From the NCBI GenBank assembly GCA_015233265.1, contig JADFXZ010000128.1, positions 1 through 6,316 of the forward strand: a DNA stretch of 6,316 nucleotides. Direction: 5' to 3'. Within the stretch, counting starts at the first letter, position 1. Each line of letters begins with the position of its first letter. Source of the DNA: Nitrospirota bacterium. Its GTDB lineage: Bacteria; Nitrospirota; Thermodesulfovibrionia; Thermodesulfovibrionales; Magnetobacteriaceae. Shown here in pieces: positions 6,033-6,316 of the stretch. Under the pieces are notes generated by a model, which made no database searches, was not told where the DNA came from, and saw only the letters and a list, made by a program, of their open reading frames with translations. The position numbers and the translations under genes were made by a program.

Positions 6033-6171
6033 CATGGCAATCGCATTCGAAACCTGCAACTGTAACTTCCTCTGCTGTATTGCCGCTTTCGCGGCAATAC
6101 AGGAAACCATCGGTCAGAGCCAAAAGTATAGGCAATTTCTGCCGAATGTTTCTAATGCGTTCGCCCAGCAT
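6019..6171 (-). CDS. Doubtful 50-residue open frame with Cys/His cluster
   Basis: ATG at 6169-6171 to TAA at 6019-6021. The product begins MLGERIRNIRQKLP and contains C26 in FLYCRES and C43, C45, H46 in ECDCHVLQW near its end. No homology is recognised. A CxCH cluster between metal-efflux and metal-uptake genes is suggestive, but there is no Shine-Dalgarno before the ATG, the opposite strand is equally open here, and the frame runs through the perfect hairpin and into the dyad. It is more likely chance than a gene; it is recorded because it is too short to be called automatically. Confidence 0.15.
   Translation of the reverse strand: MLGERIRNIRQKLPILLALTDGFLYCRESGNTAEEVTVAGFECDCHVLQW
6075..6102 (-). 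other. Perfect 12-bp hairpin with GAAA tetraloop (minus strand)
   Basis: CTGTATTGCCGC at 6075-6086 pairs perfectly with GCGGCAATACAG at 6091-6102 around a four-base loop. Read on the minus strand, the direction of the flanking genes, the loop is GAAA closed by C-G, a very stable GNRA tetraloop. No T-run follows on either strand, so it is not a standard intrinsic terminator. It lies about 80 bases after the stop of the upstream gene and about 120 bases before the PDGLE start. It could protect the 3' end of the efflux-gene mRNA, be a leader element of the ECF operon, or be a copy of a dispersed palindrome. Confidence 0.7.
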
Positions 6172-6179
6172 TGTTATAT

Positions 6180-6316
6180 TCAATGTCCTCTACAGAATAA
6201 CATATTATTGTTACAGTGAACACATTCAAGCTGAAACACGTTGTGTTTTATCCCCAACTCACTGAGCTTATTTTCCAACTTTATTCTGACTGCGTCAGCT
6301 TCGCTGAGATTACAAT
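6180..6316 (-). CDS. Probable cation diffusion facilitator (CDF) C-terminus, partial
   Basis: A frame open from the window edge to TGA at 6180-6182 gives the last 44 residues of a protein. The visible part has LSEADAVRIKLENKLSELGI, then KHNVFQLEC, then VHCNNNMLFCRGH at the end. The pattern of an amphipathic helix followed by GI-x-H-xx-x-Q-x-E is that of the C-terminal cytoplasmic domain of CDF metal/proton antiporters, in which this helix and strand form a metal-binding dimer. The ending adds three cysteines and histidines (C-x-x-C, then C and a last H), a likely metal-sensing tail. If right, this is a Zn, Co, Ni or Fe exporter lying upstream of, and co-directional with, an importer operon. 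The call rests on a short tail and one motif, so an unrelated metal-binding protein remains possible. The catalytic membrane domain is outside the window. Confidence 0.5.
   Translation of the reverse strand, partial: CNLSEADAVRIKLENKLSELGIKHNVFQLECVHCNNNMLFCRGH

Larger units (their letters stand above)
5954..6179 (-). promoter_or_regulatory. Leader region upstream of the ECF operon
   Basis: About 226 bases between the end of the putative cation-efflux gene and the start of the PDGLE gene, all read on the minus strand. It contains a perfect 12-bp hairpin, an operator-like dyad, a possible -10 box TACAAT (6024-6029) about 70 bases before the PDGLE start, and an open frame of 50 codons without a ribosome site. 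The best -35 at a 17-base spacing (TTTCGA) is poor, so the promoter is tentative. I did not see the conserved B12-box sequence of cobalamin riboswitches and do not recognise another riboswitch class. Confidence 0.4.

Noticed and set aside
6030..6060. tRNA-like T-arm (GCAGGTTTCGAATGC on the minus strand)
   Set aside because: The loop has an extra T, and no matching acceptor, D or anticodon arm can be drawn upstream.
5954..6179. Cobalamin riboswitch upstream of the cobalt/nickel transporter
   Set aside because: The context would suit one, but I could not find the B12-box core or the surrounding conserved bases on the minus strand.
5795..6265. Plus-strand open frame of 156 codons at the right end
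   Set aside because: It runs antisense through the PDGLE gene, the leader and the putative CDF tail; the product shows no domain, and the minus-strand readings make better sense.

Overview
The window is bacterial and densely coded. The mix of frequent ATA and AGG codons, roughly balanced base composition, a PolB-type exonuclease-domain protein next to a C-terminal processing peptidase, and a cobalt/nickel ECF transporter would suit a Nitrospirota or Desulfobacterota-like lineage. That placement is an inference from gene content only and is held with low confidence.

Left end (1-1726): a cell-envelope locus that has been rearranged. The sequence reads as an EnvC-like degenerate M23 (LytM) protein followed by an S41 C-terminal processing peptidase (ctpA), which are normally co-directional neighbours. 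Here about 523 bases at the left edge are inverted. They hold the last ~135 codons of the M23 gene, its junction with ctpA, a perfect AGGAGG, and the first 34 codons of ctpA including the membrane anchor, all on the minus strand. The rest of ctpA runs on the plus strand from about base 524. Flipping the segment back restores an in-frame peptidase of about 434 residues. The open frame that starts at 467 therefore has a false N-terminus read from antisense M23 DNA. The window edge lies exactly at the second breakpoint, which suggests an amplification or assembly chimera more than a biological inversion; the two can be told apart by what lies left of base 1.

Middle (1733-3847): a DEDDy-type 3'-5' exonuclease-domain protein follows ctpA after six bases. 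It converges, with a 12-base gap, on a DUF2142 polytopic membrane protein encoded on the minus strand.

Right half (3880-5953, minus strand): an ECF-type metal uptake operon in the order small two-helix PDGLE/NikN-like subunit, CbiQ transmembrane subunit, CbiO ATPase. The ATPase ends in a histidine-rich tail, which supports nickel or cobalt as substrate. No CbiM/NikM substrate-binding component lies in the window. DUF2142 follows 32 bases after cbiO and may be co-transcribed.

Right end (5954-6316): a leader of about 226 bases with a perfect 12-bp hairpin (GAAA loop on the minus strand) and a TGTTAC-N4-GTAACA dyad over a possible -10 element. Upstream of it, on the same strand, is the C-terminus of what looks like a cation diffusion facilitator with a Cys/His tail. 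Metal efflux and metal uptake genes may thus be adjacent.
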